Shown here: piece after piece, positions 40,316-49,428 of the stretch | How the letters are laid out: the number at the start of each line of letters is the position of its first letter | How positions within the stretch are numbered: the first letter of the stretch is position 1 | Source: JASLCR01 sp046462475 | GTDB taxonomy: Bacteria; Patescibacteriota; Saccharimonadia; Saccharimonadales; Saccharimonadaceae | Direction: 5' to 3' | Length of the DNA: 64,000 bases | NCBI GenBank assembly: GCA_046462475.1 | Contig: JBKGVB010000015.1 | Span: 1 to 64,000, forward strand | The notes under the pieces: model-generated | The model's input: only the letters and a program-made list of their open reading frames with translations | What the model was told of the DNA's origin: nothing | Database searches by the model: none | Program-made: the position numbers and the translations under genes

Positions 40316-43009
40316 ATGGGTAAGTTAAGCAAAAAAGGGTTGGTAGGACACGTGGCGAAACGAAATTCCGGACGACAGATGAATGTGTATGCGAATTTAG
40401 CGCATAAGAGGAAAACGAAGAAAGACTTAAGCTCGCGCAAACGAGCAGAATACTTAGCGAGTCTCCCTAAGCACCCTGTGCAGCGAGTCCTCTATCGACT
40501 TCACCCGAAGCGTGTCGCGCAATATTGGTTCTCAAAGCGCGGTGCATTAATGGCTGTGAAGATTTTTGGCGTCCTTATCCTTCTTGGCGTCCTGAGTATT
40601 GGCGCGTTATTTGCCTACTACCGAAAAGATCTCGATCAGATCCGCCCATCAGAGCTCGCAAAGCGCGTGCAAACAACCGTCTCCCGCTACTACGACCGCA
40701 ATGGTAATCTCCTCTGGGAAGATAAAGGAAGTGGTAACTATACTCTCGTCGTCAAGAGCGATGAGATCAATAAGTATATGAAAGAAGCGACCGTTGCGAT
40801 CGAAGACAAAGATTTCTACCGTCACGGTGGCATCAGTATATCTGGTATTGCCCGTGCCGGTATTAGCAACCTCCAGGGAGACAGCACTCAGGGTGGCTCT
40901 ACCCTCACGCAGCAGCTCGTAAAGCAAGTTTTCTTCTCTAGTGAAGCAGCGAACCGTGGCTTGTCAGGCCTCCCACGTAAGATCAAGGAAATGATCCTCG
41001 CTATCGAAGTAGAACGTATGTACAGCAAAGATGAGATCTTAACTCTCTACCTCAATGAATCCCCTTACGGTGGTCGCCGCAACGGAGTAGAATCAGCAGC
41101 AGAAACGTATTTCGGCATTAAAGCAAAAGACCTTACGCTCGCTCAAGCGGCACTCCTCGCCTCAATTCCAAATGAGCCGGGACTTTACAATCCATACACT
41201 GCGATCAAGGATTCGATGGCGTCGCAAGCACTCATCGCTCGTCAGCACAAAGTACTCGACCGAATGGTGCAGCAAAAGTACATTACTCAGTCGCAAGCCG
41301 ACGAAGCAAAGGCCGTTAATATTCTCGACACGGTCAAAAAGGAAACAAGCCAATACCAAGGCATGAAGGCGCCTCACTTCGTGCAGATGGTACGAAGTGA
41401 ACTTGTGGCAAAACTTGGCGAGAAGACGGTCGGTGACGGTGGGCTAACAATCAAAACAACTCTCGATCTTCGTATTCAAAATGACCTTCAGAAAAACATG
41501 AAGAATGTCTTTAGCTCTCCAGACCCCCAGACCTACGGATTCAGCAACGGCGCCGCTGTCGTCGAAGACGTTCGGACTGGCCAGATCGTCGCCCTCCAGG
41601 GTAGTCGTGATTACGAATATCCAGGCTTTGGACAGGACAATGCCGCAACGGCGTTTATTCAGCCAGGTTCTTCTATCAAGCCTCTCGTATACGCTCAGCT
41701 CTTCACCGACCACGGACCAGATGCACAGAACTTTGGAAGTGGCTCGATCCTTGCAGATACACGCACCACATTCCCTTCTGCAGATGGCGTAAGCTACACT
41801 CCTCAGGATGCAGATGGAGGCTTTAGGGGAAATATTAATATCCGTCAGTCACTCGACCTTTCACGAAACATCCCGGCAATTAAGGCGATGGCGATCTCCG
41901 GCATTCAGCCAACCTGGAACACAATCCGCGCACTCGGCGATACTTACTACTGTACTCAAGGAAGCGATAAGCAAGCAGGGCTCTCATCAGCAATCGGTGG
42001 ATGTGGTACTCGTATGGTTGACCATGTTAATGCACTTGCTTCTCTGGGCCGCCTCGGTACTTACCGACCACAGACCAGTGTCCTAGAGGTAAAAAATAGC
42101 TCGGGCCAGGTGCTAGAAAAATACCATGATGAATCAAAGAAAGTCATTGACCCACAAGCCGCATACATTGTAAACGATATCCTTGGTGACCACGCTGCAC
42201 GTTTGCCGCTCTATGGATCATCGATCACGCCAACACTGGATGCAGATAATATTCATGTTGCGGTAAAGACCGGTACCTCAAATACTCAGTACGGCAATGT
42301 TATTGCGCCGAAAGATGTTTGGACTATGGTTTATTCACCATCGCTTTCAGTCGGCGTATGGTTCGGCAACCCAACACCAAAACCACTTGCGCCATTTGCC
42401 CTTGGTGCCTACTCAGCGAAGGTCGCCGATCCAGTGATGGCCTACGCGTCGAAGCTTTATTACAAGGAAGGATTTGCAAAGTCTGGCGAATGGTTCAAGA
42501 GGCCAGCAGGCATCCAAACGATCAACGGGCAAATCTATCCATCGTACTACAATAAGAATCAGGCTATGTCGAGTCAGACAATGACATTCGATAAAGTCTC
42601 AAAACGTCTTGCGACGAAATGTACACCAGAAAGCGCTCAGATAAAGGTGCCTGTCACAAAGACAACCGACCCTTACACCAAGAAGGTTGTATATGCAGCC
42701 TCAGATGGCTACGATGCAACCAAGAAGGACAATGTTCACTCATGTGATGATGTCGAGCCTTCTATCAGCGGCATCCTCACTACAGATTCCGACATTACTG
42801 TCAATGTCACCAAGGGTACTTTCGCACTCGACAAGGTGTCTATCGTAGTGGATGGACAAACGATTACCAAGAGTGTGAGCGGTAACTCAGTACGTTTCCT
42901 TTACAAGTTCACAAAAGACACTACCGTTCGAGCAACTGTTACGGACAAGGGAGACTACTCAAGCACCGCGAGCGCACAATACACCGGTAGCGGCAACGGC
43001 AATCACTAA
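40316..43009 (+). CDS. Class A penicillin-binding protein (PBP1a-like)
   Basis: A bifunctional cell-wall synthase of 897 aa. A basic cytoplasmic N-terminus of about 70 residues precedes one membrane segment (about 80-103). The GT51 glycosyltransferase has EDKDFYRHGGIS (near 162) and GGSTLTQQLVKQ; the transpeptidase has SSIKP (about 451), SRN (about 514) and KTGTS (about 647). A small Thr/Ser-rich C-terminal domain follows. AGGAGG lies 13 nt before ATG 40316, and TATAAT sits only 1 nt before it. A later GTG at 40352 with TAGGA upstream is therefore a possible alternative start. The last 4 nt overlap the convergent PIN/TRAM gene. Confidence 0.93.
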   Translation: MGKLSKKGLVGHVAKRNSGRQMNVYANLAHKRKTKKDLSSRKRAEYLASLPKHPVQRVLYRLHPKRVAQYWFSKRGALMAVKIFGVLILLGVLSIGALFAYYRKDLDQIRPSELAKRVQTTVSRYYDRNGNLLWEDKGSGNYTLVVKSDEINKYMKEATVAIEDKDFYRHGGISISGIARAGISNLQGDSTQGGSTLTQQLVKQVFFSSEAANRGLSGLPRKIKEMILAIEVERMYSKDEILTLYLNESPYGGRRNGVESAAETYFGIKAKDLTLAQAALLASIPNEPGLYNPYTAIKDSMASQALIARQHKVLDRMVQQKYITQSQADEAKAVNILDTVKKETSQYQGMKAPHFVQMVRSELVAKLGEKTVGDGGLTIKTTLDLRIQNDLQKNMKNVFSSPDPQTYGFSNGAAVVEDVRTGQIVALQGSRDYEYPGFGQDNAATAFIQPGSSIKPLVYAQLFTDHGPDAQNFGSGSILADTRTTFPSADGVSYTPQDADGGFRGNINIRQSLDLSRNIPAIKAMAISGIQPTWNTIRALGDTYYCTQGSDKQAGLSSAIGGCGTRMVDHVNALASLGRLGTYRPQTSVLEVKNSSGQVLEKYHDESKKVIDPQAAYIVNDILGDHAARLPLYGSSITPTLDADNIHVAVKTGTSNTQYGNVIAPKDVWTMVYSPSLSVGVWFGNPTPKPLAPFALGAYSAKVADPVMAYASKLYYKEGFAKSGEWFKRPAGIQTINGQIYPSYYNKNQAMSSQTMTFDKVSKRLATKCTPESAQIKVPVTKTTDPYTKKVVYAASDGYDATKKDNVHSCDDVEPSISGILTTDSDITVNVTKGTFALDKVSIVVDGQTITKSVSGNSVRFLYKFTKDTTVRATVTDKGDYSSTASAQYTGSGNGNH

Positions 43010-43809
43010 TTCGACTGCTTATCGACGAGATCAAGCAACCTGTCTTCAGGTTGCTTTTCTCGTTTTGCCCGACCGACAGGTTTCTTTGCCTTAGTACCCT
43101 TTGGTCGACTTTGCGGAGTATCTTTCTTGATTTTCTTCGCGAAAAGCATACGCCCAGCTGCCGTCTGCAAGCTGCGCACAAACTCGACTTCGACTTGCTT
43201 GTTGATATCGCTACTTGCCTGCTCAACCACAACCATCGTACCGTCAGACAAGAATCCAACACCTTGATGAGGGTTATCGCCTTTTTGTATAATCTTCAAA
43301 CTTACTCGTTCACCTGGTAAGTGATTCATGCGAAGTTGCTGGGCCAGCTCGTTAATATTAAGCACCTGTATGCCCTCTGCAGTGGCTACCTTATTGAGAT
43401 TGAAATCGATCGTCATGATCGAGCCGCCATACTTTTTTGCGAGCATAAGTAACTGATTATCAACTCCTTCTGCAGCTTTTCCATCATCAAACACTTGGGC
43501 GTCTTTGGAAGATTCCTGTAGCCAAGCTGCTATATCAAGACCGTGCCTGGCGCGAGAACGCTTTTCGCTATCCGAGCCATCTGCAAGCAGTTGAAGTTCT
43601 GCCAGTACGCTCCGTGGTATAACGAGTGTCTCTGGTACAAACCCGGTTGTCATGGCTGCTGAAATACGTCCATCCATTAAGACTGACGTATCGATGAATA
43701 CCGGATTGCGAAATTTCCGCTTTGTACGATCCTTCTTTGTAAGAGTGAGTAGCGCCACTATCACTTCAATTTGCAACGCTCCCACTAAAATAAGTGTTAT
43801 TATTTCCAT
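43006..43809 (-). CDS. PIN/TRAM-domain membrane protein
   Basis: A 267-aa protein with a short N-terminal membrane helix (about residues 3-22). A PIN domain follows (FIDTSVLMDGRISA near 39, DNQLLMLAKKYGGSIMTIDFN near 117). A C-terminal TRAM-like domain (GERVSLKIIQKGDNPHQGVGFLSDGTMVVVE) and a very basic tail close it. The PIN acidic residues are in place, so RNase activity is possible. It is like YacL of Firmicutes but with fewer membrane segments. AAGGAAAACT precedes the ATG. It follows radA, a neighbourhood also seen for YacL-type genes. Confidence 0.88.
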   Translation of the reverse strand: MEIITLILVGALQIEVIVALLTLTKKDRTKRKFRNPVFIDTSVLMDGRISAAMTTGFVPETLVIPRSVLAELQLLADGSDSEKRSRARHGLDIAAWLQESSKDAQVFDDGKAAEGVDNQLLMLAKKYGGSIMTIDFNLNKVATAEGIQVLNINELAQQLRMNHLPGERVSLKIIQKGDNPHQGVGFLSDGTMVVVEQASSDINKQVEVEFVRSLQTAAGRMLFAKKIKKDTPQSRPKGTKAKKPVGRAKREKQPEDRLLDLVDKQSN

Positions 43810-43833
43810 AGTTTTCCTTATGATTATTATTTT

Positions 43834-45183
43834 CTAGTTGAGATAGTCGATTAACGCCTGGCGCAAATCACGAATATCTTTGACGAACGCAGTCTTTGAT
43901 GGGCTCTTTGGACCAATAGCATATTTGAATCCAAGCTTTTTAGCCTCGGTTACGCGGCGCATCGTATGCTGAGCACTGCGAATCTCACCGCCAAGCCCTA
44001 CCTCTCCGAATACGACCACATCACTGGCTAGCTTGCGTTCGGCACTCGCGCTTGCGATTGCCATAGCTACTGCCAAATCCGCCGCAGGATCATCGAGCTT
44101 CAGGCCTCCAACGACATTAATAAAGATATCTTTATCTGATAATTTCAATTTTGTTCGTCGTTCAAGTACCGCTACAAGCAAGTTTAATCTATTAAGATCA
44201 AAGCCACTGGCCGTACGCTTAGGATAGCCGAAATTAGTAGGATTCACAAGCGCCTGTATCTCCACAAGGAGCGGCCGCGTTCCTTCCATGGTTGCAAGCA
44301 CTACTGATCCATCCGTATCAAGCCGTTCGGCAAGCAGACTTGCAGACGGATTCTCTACGACCCGGAGGCCTTCCTCATTCATTTCAAAAATAGCTACTTC
44401 AGAAGTTGACCCATAACGATTCTTCGCTGCACGTACAATCTTAAACCCGCCGTATCTATCACCCTCAAATTGCAAGACAACATCCACCAAATGCTCTAAG
44501 ACCTTCGGTCCGGCAATCGAACCCTCTTTTGTGACATGCCCGACTAGTATCACTGCTGCATTTGCTTCTTTTGCTGCACGAATAATGAGATTTGATGAAT
44601 TGGTGATCTGACTCACCGTCCCAGGCGCACTAGAAATCTCCGCCATAGAAAGCGTCTGGATCGAGTCAACAATCACAAGTTTGTGCTCACCCGTACGAAT
44701 CGTTGCAGCAATATCGTCCGCACTCGTGCTCGCTACAAAGCTCAATTTATCGTGCGTATCAGCCCCAAGTCGTATTGCCCGAAGCTTCACTTGTGAAGCA
44801 CTCTCTTCGCCGCTTGCATACAGCACAGGTACAGTCGACGCTATTGAGGAGGCAACCTGGAGTAGTAAGGTGCTCTTGCCGATTCCTGGCTGCCCCGCAA
44901 GAAGTATTACTCCACCAGGCAAGACACCACCGCCAAGTACCTCATCAAGATCAGGAACGCCGGTTGAAAAACGCTTCACCGTCTCGCTACTTGCGATAGA
45001 GTTCATACTTTGTGGCGTCAGAGCATGTCCGCTCGATGCACTTCTTGCTAGTGCCGACTTTCCTGTCTCGGCAACCTGCTCGACCAAAGTATTCCATTCG
45101 CCACAATTCTCACAGCGCCCCGTCCACTTAGGATAACTGGTGCCGCAATTTTGACATACAAACTTTGATCTTGCTTTTGGCAT
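43834..45183 (-). CDS. radA: DNA repair protein RadA
   Basis: RadA, 449 aa, is a RecA-like helicase that processes recombination intermediates. The N-terminal zinc finger CQNCGTSYPKWTGRCENCGE, Walker A LAGQPGIGKSTLL, the RadA-specific KNRYGS and a C-terminal Lon-like domain are all present. ATG 45183 lies 7 nt after TATAAT (leaderless). Longer in-frame starts overlap the upstream metallopeptidase gene and are not used here. Confidence 0.95.
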   Translation of the reverse strand: MPKARSKFVCQNCGTSYPKWTGRCENCGEWNTLVEQVAETGKSALARSASSGHALTPQSMNSIASSETVKRFSTGVPDLDEVLGGGVLPGGVILLAGQPGIGKSTLLLQVASSIASTVPVLYASGEESASQVKLRAIRLGADTHDKLSFVASTSADDIAATIRTGEHKLVIVDSIQTLSMAEISSAPGTVSQITNSSNLIIRAAKEANAAVILVGHVTKEGSIAGPKVLEHLVDVVLQFEGDRYGGFKIVRAAKNRYGSTSEVAIFEMNEEGLRVVENPSASLLAERLDTDGSVVLATMEGTRPLLVEIQALVNPTNFGYPKRTASGFDLNRLNLLVAVLERRTKLKLSDKDIFINVVGGLKLDDPAADLAVAMAIASASAERKLASDVVVFGEVGLGGEIRSAQHTMRRVTEAKKLGFKYAIGPKSPSKTAFVKDIRDLRQALIDYLN

Positions 45184-45190
45184 AGTATCT

Positions 45191-45196
45191 ATTATA
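45191..45196 (-). promoter_or_regulatory. radA -10, leaderless
   Basis: TATAAT on the minus strand, 7 nt before the ATG at 45183. TTCAAC 18 nt upstream is a weak -35 candidate, located at the 3' end of the preceding gene. Confidence 0.6.
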
Positions 45197-45211
45197 TACC
45201 GCGCACTGCCC

Positions 45212-46210
45212 TTAGTTGAAACTTGGGGAAGGTGCGAGACTACTATTGATACTCTGATTAAGGTCGTTATATTCCTGAGCGAGCTGATTATAGGTTGTAC
45301 GCTCCGTATTGATCTGATTGATTGTTGCAATAATCGACTTACGCATCGCGCTGAGACTTGCCTGTCGATCGATAATATCTCTACGGGCCGTATCGAACTC
45401 CGCCTGAGTCGCAAATCCTCCACTTCTCAACGCTTTTTGGTTGAATGCATCAGCATCTTTTTTCAGCTGGCTTGCTTCGGCATTATAACTCTTGATTTCA
45501 CGATTTACCGCGCTTGTCTCGCTATTGATTCTAGTCTGCAACGTCTTCAACCGGTCATTCACAGACGAAAATATCGAGTTGTAGTCATCAAAATACGCAA
45601 GCACGTTCGTACGATCCTTAAAGTACTGTGCATAGTGCGACTCCAGCGCAGGTCCTACATCCCTGAATTCCGTCCCGAGTATCGAATGGAGTTCGTTCAA
45701 TTCCTGGCCAGGCTCAGACTCCTTATAATACTGCATTCGTTCTTCGAGCTCTGGAGTTTTGACTCTTTTATAAGTGGCCTCAATTTCTTTATCGAGACTG
45801 ACTCGCTCTGTATTACTGAGACGATCATACGCGGCGTGCAGCAATTCATGAGCGGCCGTCGTCTCTTCAATTCCCTCGAGCTTGGCATTTGTTACATCGT
45901 AGACAAATATCTGCTGATCGACATAACATCCCAATATCGGGTTGTTGGTTTCTTTCTGCTGTTGACAGCTTCGGTTAAAGGTCGTCGCACTCTCGACTTC
46001 AGGTTGACTTGCATCAAACAACGCCTTTCCCTTCGCGGTAAGCCCTAACTTGTCGCGAACTGTAACAATCTGGCCACTTGGGTGATATTGCCATGCATGT
46101 ACCGTATCTACAATATTTTGGCGATAATACACCGCACTCAATGCAACAAGCGCCGCAATGACTACTACAATAAGCGAACCGAGACCGCTACGCCATCTCG
46201 TGCTGCTCAT
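45212..46210 (-). CDS. Membrane-anchored HExxH protein with coiled coil, 332 aa
   Basis: One N-terminal membrane segment (about residues 11-30) is followed by an outer domain with TTAAHELLHAAYDRL near residue 118, which matches the HExxH zinc-peptidase motif. A long predicted coiled coil (about 210-320) closes the protein. Two Cys occur before the motif (CQQQKETNNPILGC). I cannot place it in a named peptidase family. The start overlaps the end of clpC by 23 nt, with AAGG upstream, so it should be translated from the clpC transcript. That would place it under the CIRCE-controlled promoter. Confidence 0.7.
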   Translation of the reverse strand: MSSTRWRSGLGSLIVVVIAALVALSAVYYRQNIVDTVHAWQYHPSGQIVTVRDKLGLTAKGKALFDASQPEVESATTFNRSCQQQKETNNPILGCYVDQQIFVYDVTNAKLEGIEETTAAHELLHAAYDRLSNTERVSLDKEIEATYKRVKTPELEERMQYYKESEPGQELNELHSILGTEFRDVGPALESHYAQYFKDRTNVLAYFDDYNSIFSSVNDRLKTLQTRINSETSAVNREIKSYNAEASQLKKDADAFNQKALRSGGFATQAEFDTARRDIIDRQASLSAMRKSIIATINQINTERTTYNQLAQEYNDLNQSINSSLAPSPSFN

Positions 46211-48659
46211 TCACCACTACCTTACCATCAATGACATCTGCATCAATGACTGTGCCTTTTTCAAATCGTCCATCAAGAATACCTTCAGCAATCGGGTGTT
46301 CAAGTTCGTCCTGCATCGCACGGCGAAGCGGTCGTGCGCCAAATTTTTCATCATAGCCACGCTCAATGATATGGCGTTTTACTTTCGCACTGACAACAAT
46401 ATGCAGACCTTTCTTTGCTAAGCGGTCATCAAGCTCCGCAAGAAGATTATCGAAAATTCGACGCACTTCTCGACGCGTAAGAGCACGGAATGTAATCAAT
46501 GAGTCAAAGCGATTGATAAGCTCCGGGCGCATGATTTTTTCGAGTGCCTTTCTCGTTTTACGCTCATTCTCCCTGTGCACATCCTCGAGCTGCTCACGGT
46601 CTTTCGCATTCGCCACATGGAATCCAAGGCTCGATTCTTTCATCATAGAATCCGCGCCAACGTTACTCGTCAAAATAACGATCGTATTTGAGAAATCTAC
46701 GGCACGGCCCTTGGCGTCAGTCATCGTGCCATCTTCGAGTAATTGCAGAAGAAGTTGAAATACATCTGGATGCGCCTTCTCGATCTCATCAAAGAGAACA
46801 ACGCTATATGGCTGGCGTCGGATTTTATCGGTCAGCTGCCCGCCATCTTCATAGCCAACATATCCAGCTGGCGCTCCGACCAGTCGAGCTGTATTGTGCT
46901 TTTCACCAAATTCGCTCATATCAATTTTTATGAGGGCATCTTCACTACCAAACACTTCCCGTGCCAGGACTTTTGCGAGCTCCGTCTTGCCGACACCAGT
47001 CGGACCCATAAACACAAATGATCCAATCGGGCGTTTTTGACTCGCTACGCCACTTCGTGAACGACGAATCGCGCGCGCGACTTTCTCGACTGCTTCTTCT
47101 TGTCCGATAATGTACTTACCGAGATGCTTTTCAAGATTACGGAGAGTTGCAGCTTCAGATTTTTGCACTCGCTTGACCGGAATGCCCGTCATGACAGAGA
47201 TGGCGTGGGCGACATCGTCACTTGAGAGTCGAATTGGCGATTTCTTTGCTTGCTTTTCTAGTAGCTCATCAAGAGTTTTCTGGAGCTGCATTGCGCGAGT
47301 CTTATAGAGCGCTGCACGCTCGTAGTCTTCGAGCCCTACCGCTTCTTCCATCTTTTCGTTCAAGCCGGTAAGTTGCTTTTTTAGATCACGTGCTTTAGAT
47401 GGTGAATTGCTTTTCTTTGAGCGCAGACGCGCTGCAGCCTCATCGATAACATCAATCGCTTTATCTGGCATAAAGCGTTCAGAGACGTAGATATCGTCCA
47501 TATACACGGCATCTTCCAGGACCTCATCACCCAGCTCTACACTATGGTGTTTTTCATAATAACTTCTTAGACCTTTCAAAATTGAGATTGTATCCTTGAG
47601 ATTAGGTTCCTTCACTACAATAGTCTGGAAACGACGCTCTAGAGCGCTGTCTGTTTCGATATGCTTACGATATTCATCGAGCGTTGTTGCGCCGATTAAG
47701 TGCATTTCACCCCGAGCAAGCGCTGGCTTTAGCATATTTGCCGCATCCAGTGCACCCTCAGCTGCACCTGCTCCAACAAGCAAGTGAAGCTCATCAATAA
47801 AGACAATTATGTTTTTACTTGCTTTTAGTTCGTTTACAACTTTCTTGAGTCGCTCCTCGAACTCTCCCCGATATTTTGTACCGGCAATCATACTGGCGAG
47901 ATCGAGCTGGATCACCCGTTTATCAAGCAGTTGGTCAGGCACTTCTTCAGCCGCAATACGCCTCGCCAAACCTTCGACAATTGCCGTCTTACCGACACCA
48001 GGTTCACCAATCAATACTGGATTGTTTTTCGTACGACGCATCAAGATCGTAATCATACGCTCTTGCTCCTTATCCCGACCAATCACCGGATCAAGCTCAC
48101 CTGCACGGGCCTTCGCCGTAAGATCTGTACCGAAGGTACCAAGCGCGCCACCTCGCCTCGTTCGCTGAGGTGCCTGCTGTTCAGTTGCCTGATCATACTG
48201 TGCGCTTTGGCGATCGAGGAATTCCTCCAGTTCCGCTCGTAATGTTTCCAGATCCACCCCCATGTCACGTAAGAGCACACAAGCCCGTGAATTCTTCTGT
48301 CCCAAGATACTGTAAATAATATGCTCAGTACCTAAGAATTCTTGATTATACTCCTGAGCCATATCCCATGCCATCTTGAGCGTCAGCTTTGCCGTTTCGC
48401 TCAGCGGCATAATACCAGTGTTAATCGCAATTGCTCGAGGTGCAAGATTGAGCGCCACCTCGGCTTTATCGAGAGTCACATTTGCATCAGCGAGCAGTTT
48501 TGCACCAATGCTTGAGCCCTGAGAAAGTACACCCAGCAAGAGATGCTCCGTGCCAATATATGGACTACCGTATCCACGCGCAATGGCATTTGCATGCTGC
48601 AAACTTGTCCGTGCATTGTCGGTCAAGCGTGATACAAATTCTGCGAAATCATCAGCCAT
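46188..48659 (-). CDS. clpC: ATP-dependent Clp protease ATPase subunit ClpC
   Basis: ClpC, 823 aa, is the AAA+ unfoldase that feeds ClpP. The N-terminal double Clp repeat (about residues 1-145), Walker A GEPGVGKT (D1), a middle domain with a UVR-like motif (GLEDYERAALYKTRAMQLQ) and Walker A GPTGVGKT (D2) are in order. The ATG at 48659 has AAAGGAGG 13 nt upstream. It is expressed from a promoter overlapped by a CIRCE element. In Firmicutes clpC is usually under CtsR; HrcA control here differs. The next gene, a membrane metallopeptidase, overlaps its 3' end. Confidence 0.96.
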   Translation of the reverse strand: MADDFAEFVSRLTDNARTSLQHANAIARGYGSPYIGTEHLLLGVLSQGSSIGAKLLADANVTLDKAEVALNLAPRAIAINTGIMPLSETAKLTLKMAWDMAQEYNQEFLGTEHIIYSILGQKNSRACVLLRDMGVDLETLRAELEEFLDRQSAQYDQATEQQAPQRTRRGGALGTFGTDLTAKARAGELDPVIGRDKEQERMITILMRRTKNNPVLIGEPGVGKTAIVEGLARRIAAEEVPDQLLDKRVIQLDLASMIAGTKYRGEFEERLKKVVNELKASKNIIVFIDELHLLVGAGAAEGALDAANMLKPALARGEMHLIGATTLDEYRKHIETDSALERRFQTIVVKEPNLKDTISILKGLRSYYEKHHSVELGDEVLEDAVYMDDIYVSERFMPDKAIDVIDEAAARLRSKKSNSPSKARDLKKQLTGLNEKMEEAVGLEDYERAALYKTRAMQLQKTLDELLEKQAKKSPIRLSSDDVAHAISVMTGIPVKRVQKSEAATLRNLEKHLGKYIIGQEEAVEKVARAIRRSRSGVASQKRPIGSFVFMGPTGVGKTELAKVLAREVFGSEDALIKIDMSEFGEKHNTARLVGAPAGYVGYEDGGQLTDKIRRQPYSVVLFDEIEKAHPDVFQLLLQLLEDGTMTDAKGRAVDFSNTIVILTSNVGADSMMKESSLGFHVANAKDREQLEDVHRENERKTRKALEKIMRPELINRFDSLITFRALTRREVRRIFDNLLAELDDRLAKKGLHIVVSAKVKRHIIERGYDEKFGARPLRRAMQDELEHPIAEGILDGRFEKGTVIDADVIDGKVVVNEQHEMA

Positions 48660-48718
48660 AATTCTATTATCGTCCTCCTTTAGGCCGAACACAAGCATGT
48701 TTATCGGCCACTATTTCT

Positions 48719-48747
48719 AGTATACATAAAAATTAGCACTCGCGCAA
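48719..48747 (-). promoter_or_regulatory. clpC promoter
   Basis: On the minus strand, TTGCGC (48742-48747), a 17-nt spacer and TATACT (48719-48724). Unlike clpP, a leader of about 50 nt with AAAGGAGG follows. Confidence 0.75.
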
Positions 48748-48759
48748 TGAGAGTGCTAA
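48733..48759. promoter_or_regulatory. CIRCE element (HrcA operator) at clpC
   Basis: TTAGCACTC, 9 nt, GAGTGCTAA, an exact consensus match. It has the same position relative to the promoter as at clpP, covering the -35. Confidence 0.95.
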
Positions 48760-48784
48760 TTTTATTAATTGTCCTTCAATTCAT

Positions 48785-49342
48785 CTACGCTGCGCTGATT
48801 CCTTTTCTTACTGCTGCAAAGAAATCGTTCGCCGCCTTATCGGTACAGACCCTCGTAAATCCAAGACTCCAGTAATCGGCGCCTACTTTTGTATTATACT
48901 GCGCAATTTCTTCATCAGTATCTCCTAAGTCCCTTAGGCGTTGCTCCGAGTTCTTGATAAGTGCAGCGAAGAAGCCTGTAGACGAGTCCTGACAACTTCC
49001 CGAACCAATCTTTCCACCCACAAACAGTAGCAAATCATTATCACCGCTCGACTTGTCAATCTTATATGTAAGCGCCGGATACGTCGCTGGTATCGTTATT
49101 TTAATTTTATATTCTGGTATTTGAAGAACTCTCTCGCCTACTGTGCCGGTACTTCCACTAGGCTGTTTTTGAGTATTGCTTGATGTCTTTGGCTTCACTA
49201 CCACAAGCTCTGTATCTTTCTTTACTGGTTCTTCGTGTACAAAATTCTGCCAAAAAATCCAACTAAGCGCAAAGATGAGTGCAATTACCAAGCATACTAC
49301 GACAACGACATGCGCAGAGCCTTGTTGGGAGTTTTGTTTCAT
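48785..49342 (-). CDS. Membrane-anchored hypothetical protein, 185 aa
   Basis: Unknown extracytoplasmic protein with one N-terminal membrane segment (about residues 11-31) and a Thr/Ser/Lys-rich linker. A compact domain with two Cys follows (GSGSCQDSSTG and FTRVCTDKA). GAAAGGGC lies about 9 nt before the ATG. It starts just after the nusA terminator. The layout is like the 30203 and 59098 genes, which are also short anchored proteins with an outer domain, but there is no clear sequence similarity by eye. Confidence 0.65.
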   Translation of the reverse strand: MKQNSQQGSAHVVVVVCLVIALIFALSWIFWQNFVHEEPVKKDTELVVVKPKTSSNTQKQPSGSTGTVGERVLQIPEYKIKITIPATYPALTYKIDKSSGDNDLLLFVGGKIGSGSCQDSSTGFFAALIKNSEQRLRDLGDTDEEIAQYNTKVGADYWSLGFTRVCTDKAANDFFAAVRKGISAA

Positions 49343-49370
49343 GAGTGATGCCCTTTCGTATGAATATAAA

Positions 49371-49400
49371 AATATCTGCGCTTAGTGTAGCGCAGATATT
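49371..49400 (-). terminator. nusA terminator
   Basis: AATATCTGCGC (49371-49381) and GCGCAGATATT (49390-49400) form an 11-bp stem; on the minus strand TTTTTATATT follows. Confidence 0.9.
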
Positions 49401-49428
49401 CCTCGGAAGACAAGAGAGAATTCAGTGA

